In this document: positions 36,623 through 47,654 of the stretch, piece after piece
Position numbering within the stretch: position 1 is the first letter of the stretch
Layout: each line of letters starts with the position of its first letter
Assembly (NCBI GenBank): GCA_014925825.1
Contig: JACGCK010000076.1
Location: forward strand, 62,001-126,000
Length of the DNA stretch: 64,000 bases
Direction: 5' to 3'
Origin: Pholiota molesta
Taxonomy: Eukaryota; Basidiomycota; Agaricomycetes; Agaricales; Strophariaceae
Translations under genes and position numbers: made by a program
Notes under the pieces: model-generated
The model's database searches: none
What the model was told of the DNA's origin: nothing
What the model saw: the letters and a program-made list of their open reading frames with translations, nothing else

Positions 36623-37287
36623 TCATCCATCCAGCGTAGCATCATAACAGCGCACGCGCACCGCCGCCTGCGGGTCCGCATCCGAATCCGCATCCGCTCC
36701 TCCAACGACCAGAACACAATGACGACCAGGACATACTTTCTCCTGGACAAAAAGAAAAAGATCAACGCCCAGAAGAGGGATACGGAAAGAACGATGTCTT
36801 ACGATGTACATCGCCGGCACCCAAACTTCCGACGATTGGTTAACCCCATACTGCCTTCGCACGCGGACCGCAGCCCAGACGAACTCCTACAAGAGAAAAT
36901 ATAAGTTTCTGTTAAATAGAAGATTTATCAACTGGGGCAGCAATACACACCGAACGCACGAAATCCCTTTTCGCAATCCCCACCTGCCTTGGGTCCCACC
37001 GGTACGCCTCTGGGTACCCCAAAGGCACCCCGCGGAGCCGCTCGTCGTCCAAAGGGAGCGCCACGCGGTAGATAATGCGTCCTCTGTGGTCCTCCACGTC
37101 CACTATGTACTTGCGGGTTCCGAGGTAATTCACTATCTCGATGACCCTCCCGACACGCCATGGAGAGCCAGGGATATTTGTGTCCTGAAGTAAAACGGTT
37201 TGTTGTACCTGGTTTGGAGTAATGGGAAGTTGTGAAGGCGCTACTAGATGAAGTGAGTATTTGTTGGCTTACTTTGAAGTTGTGCAT
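36623..37287 (-). CDS. Uncharacterised 139-aa protein (four exons)
   Basis: I do not recognise this protein. Four exons, 37273-37287, 36984-37184, 36803-36886 and 36623-36742, have lengths 15, 201, 84 and 120 nt. All junctions are phase 0 with good GT-AG signals, giving 139 aa and a stop. The product starts MHNFKDTNIPGSPWRVGRVI and continues with strand-rich charged sequence: RKYIVDVEDHRGRIIYRVAL, LRGVPLGYPEAYRWDPRQ, EFVWAAVRVRRQYGVN, VWVPAMYIEKVCPGRHCVLV. The clean exon arithmetic argues for a real gene. The PWRVGRVIEIV and YIVDVEDHRGR stretches could form a small beta-barrel, but that is speculation. No signal or membrane segment is present. Confidence 0.65.
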
Positions 37288-38037
37288 TTCTATTTTGCGG
37301 GAGGTGCTGTAGAGCTGTTTGAGATCTTGGGGTAGAATGGCCGCTTAGGGGGATGCGGCGACAGTCTTTTATAGCAGGAAAATATATGCCACTGGCCAAA
37401 TTCTACTGCCTTGGAAAGTATCGGCGCCAATCATATCAAATGAACGCCCTACAGCTATATCCCAAAACAATCGCCCACGCTTGTGCTTTCAACGCATCGA
37501 AGGAGGCGCAGATATCTAAATTAAGATACAAGCGCTTGTATATTCGTAGTGTGCGCACTTTGAAGCACCAGTGGCTCAAAATGACAAAGGCGGAAAACAT
37601 CAGCTGTGCCACTCTGTTTAATGTTAGCATTGCGTCAACTACATGCGACAAGGTCCAAGCGCGCTGCGCGCCAACGGCTGAGTTACCCAAACTCCCAAAT
37701 CAGGGTCAAATCAACATGCCTCGTTGCTTAGCACTCAAGCGCTCGTTCCAAGTGCCAAGTTCGACAAGCTACGCTTCAAACCGCATCACCCCGCCCCCTC
37801 GCCGCCGCCGCTGGAGTAGGCCAGTCGGACCTACCCTAGGATGCGCGGGCTGGCAGGGCTCGGATAACGCGTCGAGCGCGCTGTGCGGACAGGCTGAGCA
37901 CGCGATGGCAAGAGCCAAGGAGGATGGATTCGGTCTGCATGACCGCGAGTGTCTACATAAGTACGGGACAGGAGGCTGTGCTACGGAATGGAATCTAATC
38001 TAATCGAGGCTCCGCCAGCTCAGGCCATAGCCCACTA
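37288..38037. other. Intergenic region
   Basis: This lies between the start of the 139-aa gene and the end of the dioxygenase, both on the minus strand. The open frame 37353-38003 (plus) shows no motif and lies in unbiased sequence, so I take it as chance. Confidence 0.45.
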
Positions 38038-39345
38038 CTACACCGCCGTCGCCGTCGCCGCCGCCCGCGGCGCATACACAGCCCTCGGATCGACCCCAAC
38101 CGTAATCCACGCCAACACCCCATCCGCCGCCTGGTCCCCGAGCCAGACGTACTCGAACACCGGGTCCATCGACGCAGACTCTTCTTGCATGATGTCGTCC
38201 TCGCGGTTCAACGTGCGCCGTTGGGTGTTAGTGGTGTACGGCGCGGTGTCTTCGACGGCGTCGGTGAGAGCCTGGTCGAAGAAGACCTACGCGCAAGCGA
38301 GAGTGAGCGTGGGGTGAGGAGATTTGGATGTACACAGACCTGCCCCACGTGGGAGACGTGGCCCCCGGTAAGCACGCCTCCGCTCGTCTCGCTGGCGCCG
38401 GTGGTGGTGATGAGGTGGACGTGATGTGTGCGCCCCGTATAGTGTCCGGGGAAGATCGTCTGGAAGGACACGACGCCGTCGGGGTCCGTCTTCTGGATGC
38501 CGCGGTTATGAGTTCGACGCTAGCACACAGAGTTTGTTAGGTGTTGTTGGCCACGGACGGATTTGGGAACTGACCGCATTCGCGGCGTCATGGCTGTTAC
38601 CGTTACGGCGTGCTATGACTCCGGAATAAACACCAGTGGCGTTAGCTAATAATAATGATGAAATGCAGAATTGAGAAGGGAAAAAGACAGATTTTGCTAC
38701 GACAGCAAAGGCGTACCATGCCAGACATCGACATACGCCCCAGAAAGCGGCTCGCAACTCGTAGTATCAATTATCTGGTACTCCATATACAGCGGGACGC
38801 CCGCCTGGCCCTCCGCGATCTCGCTCCGCACCAGTTCCCCTCTCACCCCTAAAGCCAAAACCACACCAGTAAGAAACACACCCAAAAATCCCCAACACCA
38901 AAAACGCACAATACGGCCCTACAGTCACCTCAGGCTGCAGGACACACGCCACCCCCCCGGGGAACACCTCCTGATCCGGGGGATGCGCACCCAGGCCCGT
39001 GCGGCTCGACGCATGGTCCGTCGCCAGCACAGCGTCGAACCCGCGCTTCCTCTCCCAGGGGGCATGGAGCGGGAGCCCGCGCCGTGCGCGCAGCGTCCGC
39101 GCCATTTCCTTCCGTCGCTGTATGGCCTTCTCGTTGGTAAGGCTGTCGTTGAGCGCAGACCGCCGACATCTGGCTATGGTTCCTTTGGCTTCCTGCAGGA
39201 ACTGCCGCCGGACCAACGTATCGCTTGGATCAGGGTGTTTATGTTCGCCAGGATGTCCTGAGATCCCTGGGAGGAGCGCGAGAAGGACGAGGATTGCGGC
39301 TGAAGATAGCATTTGAATCCGTCGCGCGGTGTGGAATTGGAACAT
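38038..39345 (-). CDS. Secreted intradiol ring-cleavage dioxygenase
   Basis: This is a non-haem Fe(III) enzyme that cleaves catechol-type aromatics between the hydroxyls. Secreted fungal members act on lignin- or plant-derived phenolics. The N terminus (ATG at 39345, or 39312 giving MLSSAAILVLLALLPGISG) is a signal peptide. Landmarks: EVTVGPY followed after an intron by WVRGELVRSEI, GVPLYMEYQIIDTTSCEPL, GAYVDVWHANATGVYSGV, RGIQKTDPDGVVSFQTIFPG and GHYTGRTHHVHL. The Fe ligands (Tyr of GPY, Tyr of PGHY, His of HVH) appear present, although relatives usually have GPYY or GPYYV where this has GPYW. The exon before RGIQ reads ARRTHN rather than the usual TFL-type sequence. Five or six exons keep frame to TAG at 38038-38040; the tail ends AAATATAV. 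Confidence 0.86.
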
Positions 39346-40879
39346 GGTCCTTATAGAGACGTTAGAGGGGTGGCTGACAGCCAGACTCGCCGCTAGAGAC
39401 GAGTCCAACTCACCCGCCGCTTCTCGACAATCAATCAAGGAAGCGCATCTTGAAAATGGCGGCTGCAGAATAGATGGCGTTCAACGCAAGTGATGTGTCA
39501 GGTAAAAAAAACACATGGGGTCTGCAGATCGAAGAGTGGGGGTCTCAAATCCCTCAGGCATCCGCGTTCCAGCGATTATACACAGGCAAAAGCATGGCAA
39601 AGAAGAAGACAGCCAAATACACAGGCGAGACGGTGGCTGTTGATGCCCGCGCCAGGGGCTAGCATTATTTGTCAATACTTGCTAAGTACGAGCGGATGAG
39701 CTACGGTTCGAGTGAGACAGAGGGCAACGTAATTTATGAAATCTGTAATCTTTGATCAGAAACGAGAAGAAGCAGTAACAGCAGAACAGTCGACGTACTT
39801 GCCAACAAGGCCCAGCAGAGTCAGGTACCAGACGACGAGGCGGAGAGGGTTTGTGTTGGATGCACGGAAATGGAGTGCGGTGTCGATTCCTTGGACGTAG
39901 TCGTACCTACGTGGCCGCGCTATCGCGATCTCATTCAGATAGTGTTAGGCAAAGATACGTGTTCATCCACTCACATACGCGGGAGGCGAAGATTCCTTCC
40001 GGCGCTGCAACGCGCCGGATCAGAGAAGAGGTCAAACGGGTACCACGAATGCACCAAGTACAAAGAGCGGGATATCGAATCCGTTGGTCGTGTACAGAGT
40101 ACAGTCGGTGGATGGCCGAGCGCTGACGTGTCTACATGAGCTGACCTTCTCCTTCGGATTAACTGAACGAGCGACATACCGCCAGCGGCCACTCCGTTTC
40201 GTTTGGTTACGACACGGCAATCTCGTGCTCCATCGCCCGCAGGATCTCTTCGAATGTAGGTCGTTCATCCCGCTCACCTCAACCTCAGGGGGTTGCGTGT
40301 CGACTAACCTAGCAGCGGAATCAAAGCGATAGCCAGGAGCACAAGACTTCAAGTTGGGATTGTAGAAGGAGCACGCATAAGAAAATTACGACTCAGACCT
40401 AGCAGCGTAGGAACTTCGTCAGCCTTTCACATAACCATAAGTCCGAGAGCCAAGAAACCCGATGTACCTTTCGCATTATACATCAACGCTCCAAAAAAAC
40501 AAGCGAGCCCGTCCGCCCACCTCGAGCGTCTTCCCGCCGCATATGCTGCATATTGGCTGCACAATTTGTACGCGAAGACGGTAGGATGGGGAACCGGCGC
40601 TCTGCCCCTCCAGCTCGGGTGCAGCTTCGCTCTGACGCCGGACGAGGACGGCAGAGCGGGAGGCGGCGGCCGTAGATCCGAGAGGGGGCAGCCGGCGGCG
40701 ACAACATCATGGTGCTGGCTGCGAACAAGGGAGGCTGACAAGGTCGGCTGAGGCTCGAGTCCATTTGACGATCTGGGTACAGGCAGCTGGTCAGCGCATA
40801 CCCTCGCTAGCTGCTTTCCGCGCGAGGATGCAGGACGGGACATACCTGCTATCGCGACGAGCCCGACCTCCTCTCCCTC
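39346..40879. other. Intergenic region, 1.5 kb
   Basis: This is upstream of the dioxygenase gene and leads into the repeat-rich part of the window. Several frames of 60-160 codons overlap on both strands with no recognisable motif. No gene is supported. Confidence 0.45.
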
Positions 40880-42110
40880 TCTACTATGCCCAGAAGTAAA
40901 ATCTGGCACCGAGAACGCGGCGCGCTATCGCGACACCGAGCGAGGGCCAGGCGCAGATGGCGGGCGCGGCATCCACCGGCGCATGCCACGTCGCGGTGGT
41001 CCCAGTGGAGGGGTTATGTGGAAGCTGTTAGGCGCAGAGCAGGAGGGCGGGGTGGGGGCGACGCGAATCTTGTTTGCCGTGTACTGTCATCCCGTGCCTT
41101 GAAGTGGGGTTGCTGAGGGCGAGGCGGGGAGGGGTGTGTCGGTGCGCGGATGGGCCAACACGGTGTCGATAGAGCGCGCCGAAATTCGAGCGCCGATGGG
41201 ATGGGTCATGTGATGGCGTCATCGATTTCTTCTGTCAGTGTCACTGTCAGTGGTTCCTTTATCGCCTCCATCCCCGCGTCAGCTCCTGTGTCCAAGAGAG
41301 ATATGGTGTCACTAAGCAGCGCTGTGGTCCCCGACTCCCATTCTCGGTCCACACAGCGATGCCACTGTCGATCCACTCATATCTCTCTTCCACGCGTCCA
41401 TCTCACGCGAATTCTGGTGCGTCTCCATACCCCCGTCCGCATCCACATCCCATCGCGGACATTTCACACCCCCAGACCGCGTCCTACTCCCACTCGTCGC
41501 CGCCGCCTACCGGCTCGGAGGTCCTGCGGTCTCTGCAGGCGCGTGCCGCGCGCATCGTAAACCACAGCCTCTGCATCGGCCCGCCGCGCGTCCGTTCGTC
41601 CACTTCCTCGGAATGAGATGTTCGCGTCCGCAGCCTGCGTCCACCTCTGGTCCGCGATCCGCGGTCTGTCAGAGAAGGACAGATGGACGCGGAGAGACCG
41701 CGCCTGCTGGACGGCGCCTGCGCTCCTCCTCCCTCCTCTCCCTCTCCTCGTCGTGCACCATTTTTCAGCACTTGGTTGTCTCGTCTCCGGTCGCGATGGT
41801 CGCGATGGCGCTATCGTTATTCGCTGATCAGCTTCACGTCTATAGAAGAGGCAATGGGCCCAAATGCGCCGTCAAGAAGGAAGCGCGTGTGGGCTGTGGG
41901 TCGTGTCGTGTCGCCCCACAGCCGGACCGCTGGACTGAGGTCGTTTGATGGCTGTACATGGCGTTGTTGCCTCTTCGTATAGGCGATGACGTGGGTCGGG
42001 AAATAACTGACTGACTGGACGCACCTTTACTGCTCCCCTCTCTCAAGCTTCATATCAGTTATAGAGAGCAAGCTGATTTTGGGTTGACTCCCGTCCGCAG
42101 CGCAATTACG
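40880..42110 (+). repeat. Interspersed repeat family, copy R1
   Basis: This is the longest forward copy. Shared blocks, in order: GCCAGGCGCAGATGGCGGGC near 40,950; GTGTGTCGGTGCGCGGATG near 41,135; GGGTCATGTGATGGCGTCAT near 41,204; CAGCGCTGTGGTCCCCGACT near 41,320; a GCCTACCGGCTCGGAGGTCC block near 41,507; and a nested palindrome with arms GAAGAGGCAA (41845-41854) and TTGCCTCTTC (41967-41976). The same order of blocks recurs in R4 (reverse) and R6. All reading frames are broken, so any ancestral gene is not recoverable by eye. Confidence 0.7.
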
Positions 42111-42960
42111 GTATTGCAAAAGCGCGCGCCGAAGCGTGTGTTCAAGGGAGATGTGGAGTGTTCAAGGGAGATGTGGAGTGTGATGTGAGTAAGCAGCGCT
42201 GTGGTCTCCGACTCCCATTCTCGGTCCACACAGCGATGCCACTGTCGATCCACTCCTATCTCTCTTCTGCACATCCATCTCACGCGGCGTCCGCTCCTTC
42301 GTGCGTCTCTTCTGAGGAGCCTCTTTTTTGTTGCGTTCCCTGTAGTTCCAATGCTCTCTACTCTCTGGGCCCATCGCTTTTTGCGATCTTGTGCAGCAGT
42401 GACCGCCAGTGCCGAATCGTTTCCATTTCTTCACCCACATGTTTGGTATGTGATCGAACGACACCTCCAGTCCCTTCTCCATCATCATCCGATTGATATC
42501 CTTCAGCAGGTCCAGCTCACTCGCCACCACAAATGCCGTGTACCGCTACCCATCAGCCTCAACATCAACGACGCGACGCGGGCGTTTGTGAGTCCCCATT
42601 TTCTAGGTCTTTCTCGATCTTCACCCGATCGACAGCCTTCAGTACATCCAGTGGCGTGGAATGGTCCCCTACCAACCACCCGGCACACCAACGACTCAAC
42701 GACGAGGACATTTTCGCTGCGTTCCCATACCTCCGCCTGAGAAGGATAGATGGACGTAGAGGCGGCCGCTCCTGCTGGACGGCGCCCGCTCCCGAATCGC
42801 GAGGACGCTATCGGGACTCGATGATCCGCGACGCTTCTGAAATTCGAAGAGGCACTGGGACCACATACGCTGTCAAGCGCGTGTGGGCTCGCTGTCTCCC
42901 CACAACCGCATTGCTAAACTAATAAGATAGTTTGCCAATTGCCTCTTCGTATCGTGTATC
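42111..42960 (+). repeat. Interspersed repeat family, copy R2 (partial)
   Basis: It restarts at the CAGCGCTGTGGTCTCCGACT block (about 42,195) and ends with the nested palindrome (arms at about 42,846 and 42939-42948). A 25-bp unit (GTGTTCAAGGGAGATGTGGA) is tandemly doubled at about 42,138-42,180. The minus strand carries the peptide-like string SELDLLKDINRMMMEKGLE, whose variants recur in other copies. Confidence 0.6.
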
Positions 42961-43790
42961 AGCCTAAACATCAACGCCTCGACGCGCGCATTTGTGAGTC
43001 CCCATAATCTCGCCCTTTCGCGATCCTCAATCCGATCGATATTCTTCAGTACATCCAGCTCATTCGCCCACACCAATGAGGCGTAGAACGGCTCCCTACC
43101 CACCACCCCGACGCTATGATGAACGATGACCGAAGACGTCCGAGGTGCGTGCCCACATTCCAGTCCGCATTCCCTTCCCATTCCCGACATCCATCCCTCC
43201 CAGTCGTCGCTGACGCCTACCGGCTCGGCGATCCTGCGGTATGTGCAGGCGCGTGCGCGGCGCATTGTACCTCCCCGTCCATGATGTTGGCTTCAGACTC
43301 TGCGTCGGCCCGCGCGTCCGTGCATCCACTTCCTTGGGATCAGATCTTCGCGTCCGTAGGCACGGCGGCCTCCGGTCAGCATTTCGTCCCGCGGCCCGTC
43401 GGCGGGAAAGGGATGAGCTGAGCTCACCCCTCCTCTCCGTCTTTCACCCCCTTCCCTCGTATACATGTCTCGTACTCCGTCAATCGCGACTCTGATCGCG
43501 ATGACACTCTTTGATCCCGAGCCCGCGTTGCGGTCCTCAGAAGAGGCAACGGAGTCACATACGCATACGTCAAGCAACCTGTGCTGCGGGGCGTGGTCGC
43601 CGCACAGCCCGCATTGCTTGACTTCGCCTCTGCTCATTGAGGCTCTGGATTGCCTCTTCCGAGTCGTAGAGGCGATGGCGTCGTGCGTCGGGCAAATAGT
43701 ACCTCAGGCTGAAGCGCTCTCCGTATCAAATCAGACTTCATATGAATTATGTCGAGCAAGTTGATTTTTCCCCAACCTCATTGTTCCGAA
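42961..43790 (+). repeat. Interspersed repeat family, copy R3 (partial)
   Basis: It has the GCCTACCGGCTCGGCGATCC block near 43,220 and a well-preserved nested palindrome. Outer arms are 43540-43549 and 43650-43659; inner arms GTCAAGCAA and TTGCTTGAC are at 43569-43577 and 43614-43622. The copy ends near TATGAATTATGTCGAGCAAG (about 43,740), shared with R6. The minus strand carries NELDVLKNIDRI and WGLTNARVEALMFRL. Confidence 0.62.
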
Positions 43791-44312
43791 TACCTGCATT
43801 ACTTCAGTTATCATAGTTGGCTTCCAGAACGAATCTTTGCAGACTTGACTTTGAAATTAGTCCAACAGATACGCTGACCAGGCACCGCATGGACAGACAA
43901 AATAACAAGCTAAAAATCAAAGCGCTTCAAAGCGCTATCATACCGGAGATTAGAGCCACAAGCAATAGAAATTTCCATTTGTGGTAATTTAATAGCGCTT
44001 ATGTTGGACCACTCGTTGAGCGCTTCAGCGCTTAGTGCCGGGCACTCGACGTTTTCCATTTAATTCGCCGGGAATAAGCACATAAAATAACAACCCTGTA
44101 TGGAGGTTGCTCAAGCACTGACTGAACATAGGTTTGAGCACTTAAATTTACCAGCGGGGTTGGTGGGCCCTTGGTGGCAGCTGGTGTGAAGTGGCACTCT
44201 TTGCAAAGCTTATAAGAAGACTCAGATTTTATGTGGAAGATAGTCCACCACATCTGATTTGCTCGATGCCCCCCATCGACCACCTGCCACAGCTTTAATT
44301 ATACTATCTACG
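43791..44312. other. Spacer with a cluster of AGCGCT palindromes, promoter of the split F-box gene
   Basis: Five AGCGCT hexamers occur at 43921, 43931, 43994, 44019 and 44027. The region beyond leads into the ATG at 44313. No gene is supported. Confidence 0.5.
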
Positions 44313-44525
44313 ATGGAAGCGCTCTCCCCATTCGACTCCGTGCCCAACGAACTTATCTCGATGATCCTCAAAACGGCTGTAGAGACATACAGCTTCGACC
44401 CAGAAGCGATTTGTGTCCCTCCACAAACGGACATCAATATTCTTGCATCTGTACTTTTCGTCTGCAAACGGTGGATGCACATCATGCTCAACGAACCGGG
44501 GGTCTGGGCCGCCGCCATCGACGTG

Positions 44526-44808
44526 TACGGTGGCCGAGAACCGCAAGGCTCACTCGACATTTGAACTCGCACCTCGCGTAGCCGACACGTCACATGCGGC
44601 CGCGCCGACGTCCATTCACACGCTCCCGCTGTACCACATCCGATCTTCATGAGTGCGCGAAATGTGTAGCACGGCACTATGGCCTCTAAAAACTATCTAA
44701 ATAGCTTCTTAAATACTTGTAGTATATAGAAAAACTGTTTAGAAGTATATATTCTATGTATTTCATTCAAAAAATCGATGCCGCACCAACTCAAGTATTG
44801 TTTGAGAA
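44526..44808 (+). repeat. Left terminal inverted repeat (283 bp)
   Basis: It has two zones. Bases 44526-44706 (181 bp, GC-richer) are identical to the right repeat. Bases 44707-44808 (102 bp, AT-rich) differ at roughly 16 positions, mostly transitions. Confidence 0.9.
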
Positions 44809-44851
44809 TTGTAATCTGTTCGGATTGAAGCAATTATGGATTAGCCATAGC

Positions 44852-47341
44852 TCAATTGCCTTCAGCCTCAGAGCCTACTGTATAGAACACTTATAAGCAT
44901 GAATTTACATGAAAGAGTGAAAAATTTACCTTCAGGAGTTTTTTTGTTGGCCCCATCATTAGGTTTAGTGATGTATTCCAACTTGTTGTCTGCAGGTTCT
45001 ACCGGCGCTTGAGCTTCGTCTTCCTGGGAAATGTCCGGAAGTTGAAGCTCTTTGCATATTGAGTTGCAGGTGTGCTGGCGCTTGAATTCGTCGATGCCTT
45101 CAGTACCTTTATCACCAAGTCCCATTGCTTGGTCCTTGCTAAGAAAGAGTCAGTTACATTGAATGTAGATATAATTCGTTGGGCTTAAGTTACCTATGAG
45201 CCATTAAGTCGAAGAGAGTTAATGTATTTGCCCCTTGAGAACGTCCACTCGATCTATCTTTTCCTTGAATTCCTAAGAAAGTATGAGTTAAATAACAATC
45301 TTACTATGTGCTATCAAATTACCTTGAATGTCGACAAATACGCAGGTGCCGGATGAATCATAGAGGGAGAAATGCGCAAATGCGTCGCAAGTCATTCCCA
45401 TAAGGTCTCCATTGTAACCTGCTTCATTTGTTCCAGAGAACTTGATGGTAGCGGATGATTCTAAAAGTGGGTCAACAATCCATGCTAAGCCTCGATCCTG
45501 GCCTTCAGTGACTGTAAGTAGGAAAGCATCGGCCACTTTGAGATCTATGAATGCAAAAATGAGCATAAGCCTACAGAAAAACATGCTGGATGCAACATAC
45601 TATATGCATTAATCTTGTTGGATTTGATTTGCTCATCAAATTTTATCAGAGCTTGCTGTGCGACCTTTTGTCGTACCAATTCTTCACGAAGATTCTTGAC
45701 ATTATCTTCTAAGGAGACGCCGGCACGACCGTTATTGTCGCCAATGTAGTAGAAGCGCTTGCCTGCATAGCTTATGTTAGAATCACCGATCTTAAGCTAT
45801 TGAAGAATATTAGTAAACTTTGATCATAGAATGTAGAAGAAGCTAACCTTGAATGCTTCCTTCGTCTTCCCGGTGCCTATTTTCTTCTCTTCTAAGCGCA
45901 TTTGCATTTCTGGAGAACGTACCCAGCGTATATTTGGTCCGGAAATATTGCACTCTGTCTTCATAACCATATATATGGCCTCTTGAATGAAATTAGCAGT
46001 AATATTTGTGAGATATGAGTTAGGGCCTGAGATAGCCATCCCTTAATATTGGAGCACAATCAGTCGGTTATGCACAAGGTATAGGTAAAAAAAAATACGA
46101 ACGCTTGGAACGGCCGTCAACACTTGTAGAGGGATTAAAACCTGTATTGAGGGCCTTTCGCTTTATGGACTTCCGTCCCTTGGTTGCAAACTCCTTGTAT
46201 AAATTATTAAGGTCAATAGAATTAAATTGAATAAAGGTAGAATTATACTCACATCTTCCACATCCTCGTCATCCACCATAGATTTTATGACCGGATAGTT
46301 GACTATAGCAATCAGCTCAAGAGTGCGAACCTTGGCCGCTTTTTCGGTGATACAGAGACCAATATTCTTCATAGTGTCATTCCAAATTACTGCAAAGACT
46401 GCTGATTCCTCAAATTCACTGAGAGCGGTGTTTGAGTTCTGGTAACGAAGCGAAAAATCCTTGCTATTATCATAATCAGTATAGAATCTTAAAATCAGCA
46501 TTTTAAAGACAAGATTGCATACCTTGAATAAATACGATGATTAAAATGTTCACCATAGATATTGTCCAGAAAGATTCGGATATCTTCTTGTATATCAGTC
46601 CAGAGATAGCCCTCCTCAACTGGAATAATGGTTGGATCATAGCAAGTCACTTTTGTTCGAGGGCTATTGCGATGAACTATATTCTTGATCTTTGCACAAG
46701 ACAGTCAGTTCTAATCTGCTGAGAAAGCTAGAATTAAATACCATAATATTATATTTTGCCACTGCCCGAGATACGGTTGGTGCTTTGTATTTGAACTTTG
46801 CATTTGCAACCTTGACGGTTGGATTAGCACGTGCAACAGCGCTTAAGTGACTGTTCCCAATTGAGGTTGTGATTCTTTCCGCCTCTCGACGGCGCCACTG
46901 CGAAATAATAATAAGAGTTAAAAGAAGGGAGAGATTTATAGAATAGAATATGTAAATACCTCGTCACTGTCATCCGGGGTGTGAGCAATAGTGTTGTTGA
47001 TATAAGGATTGGTGTAGACTGGAGTTCCATGGTTGCTATGGGTCCTTGGATTGACCGAATTAGACATCGCATGATGAATAGCAGCACCTGAATTGTCAGC
47101 CTTGTCTACAAGTGTAATTGAATATCTCAGTACCAGAAAGACACAAATAAATTTAGATAGACAAACCTTGATCGACTTGACATTTGACACATATTGCCTT
47201 GTCAAGAAACTCATACAAGTCTCCGCATAAAGTACACATGCGCCAGTTCTCTTTAGGCTTCGGAGAAAAGGTCTTGCACCGCCCACATCGATTACCAGTG
47301 AGATTTGGGAAAGAGGCTGAACAACCAGAGCAGTAAACCAT
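44852..47341 (-). CDS. Alpha-kinase (MHCK/EF2-kinase type) with N-terminal CxxC module, transposon-borne
   Basis: This is an atypical Ser/Thr kinase of about 600 aa in some twelve exons; every junction I could trace is GT-AG and keeps frame. It starts MVYCSGCSASFPNL and has four CxxC pairs (CSGC, CGRC, CTLC, CVKC), probably binding two zinc ions. A middle linker follows (FLDNIYGEHFNHR, VIWNDTMKNIGLCI). The kinase domain shows IGTGKTKEAFKL, the ATP-binding Lys in AGKRFYYIGD, a long EELVRQKVAQQALIKF helix, CVFVDIQG, LTLFDLMAHR and the hallmark LGDKGTEGIDEF followed by QHTCNSICKELQL with its zinc-binding Cys pair. These are alpha-kinase features, a family greatly expanded in basidiomycetes. The stop is at 44852-44854. 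An upstream frame (47381-47534) could be a 5' exon spliced over the first CxxC, but the chosen start keeps both zinc pairs. Confidence 0.87.
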
Positions 47342-47654
47342 GGGGAATATTGTAAGGACTTGAGACGAAATATCCACCTGTATTTATAGTGCCAGAGCTC
47401 AAATATTCATCGAACCATGTCGGAGCCTCTCTACCAATTTTTGAGACGTCCACATTGAAGACAGGGATCTGAGTGGTCCGGCACTCATCCGTTTGGAGCC
47501 CCTCTAGGCCTTCAGTATGGTCTGTGCGTCTCAATATTTTCTATAAGTACAGCTGAAAATTTTGAGACCATTCCAATGACCAAGGATGTGCTTCAATAGA
47601 AATAACAATCCTTCTGGCAGCAATCAGCACAGGAATCGCCCTATCCGTTAGTAA
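47342..47654. promoter_or_regulatory. Shared central region between the two transposon genes
   Basis: About 310 bp separate the two divergent genes and must hold both promoters, unless a 5' exon of the alpha-kinase lies here. The minus-strand frame ending near 47,381 (MRRTDHTEGLEGLQTDECR at its start) looks coding-like and could be such an exon. Confidence 0.45.

Noticed and set aside
37353..38003. 216-codon plus-strand frame as a gene
   Set aside because: The translation has no domain, no codon bias like its neighbours and no supporting introns.
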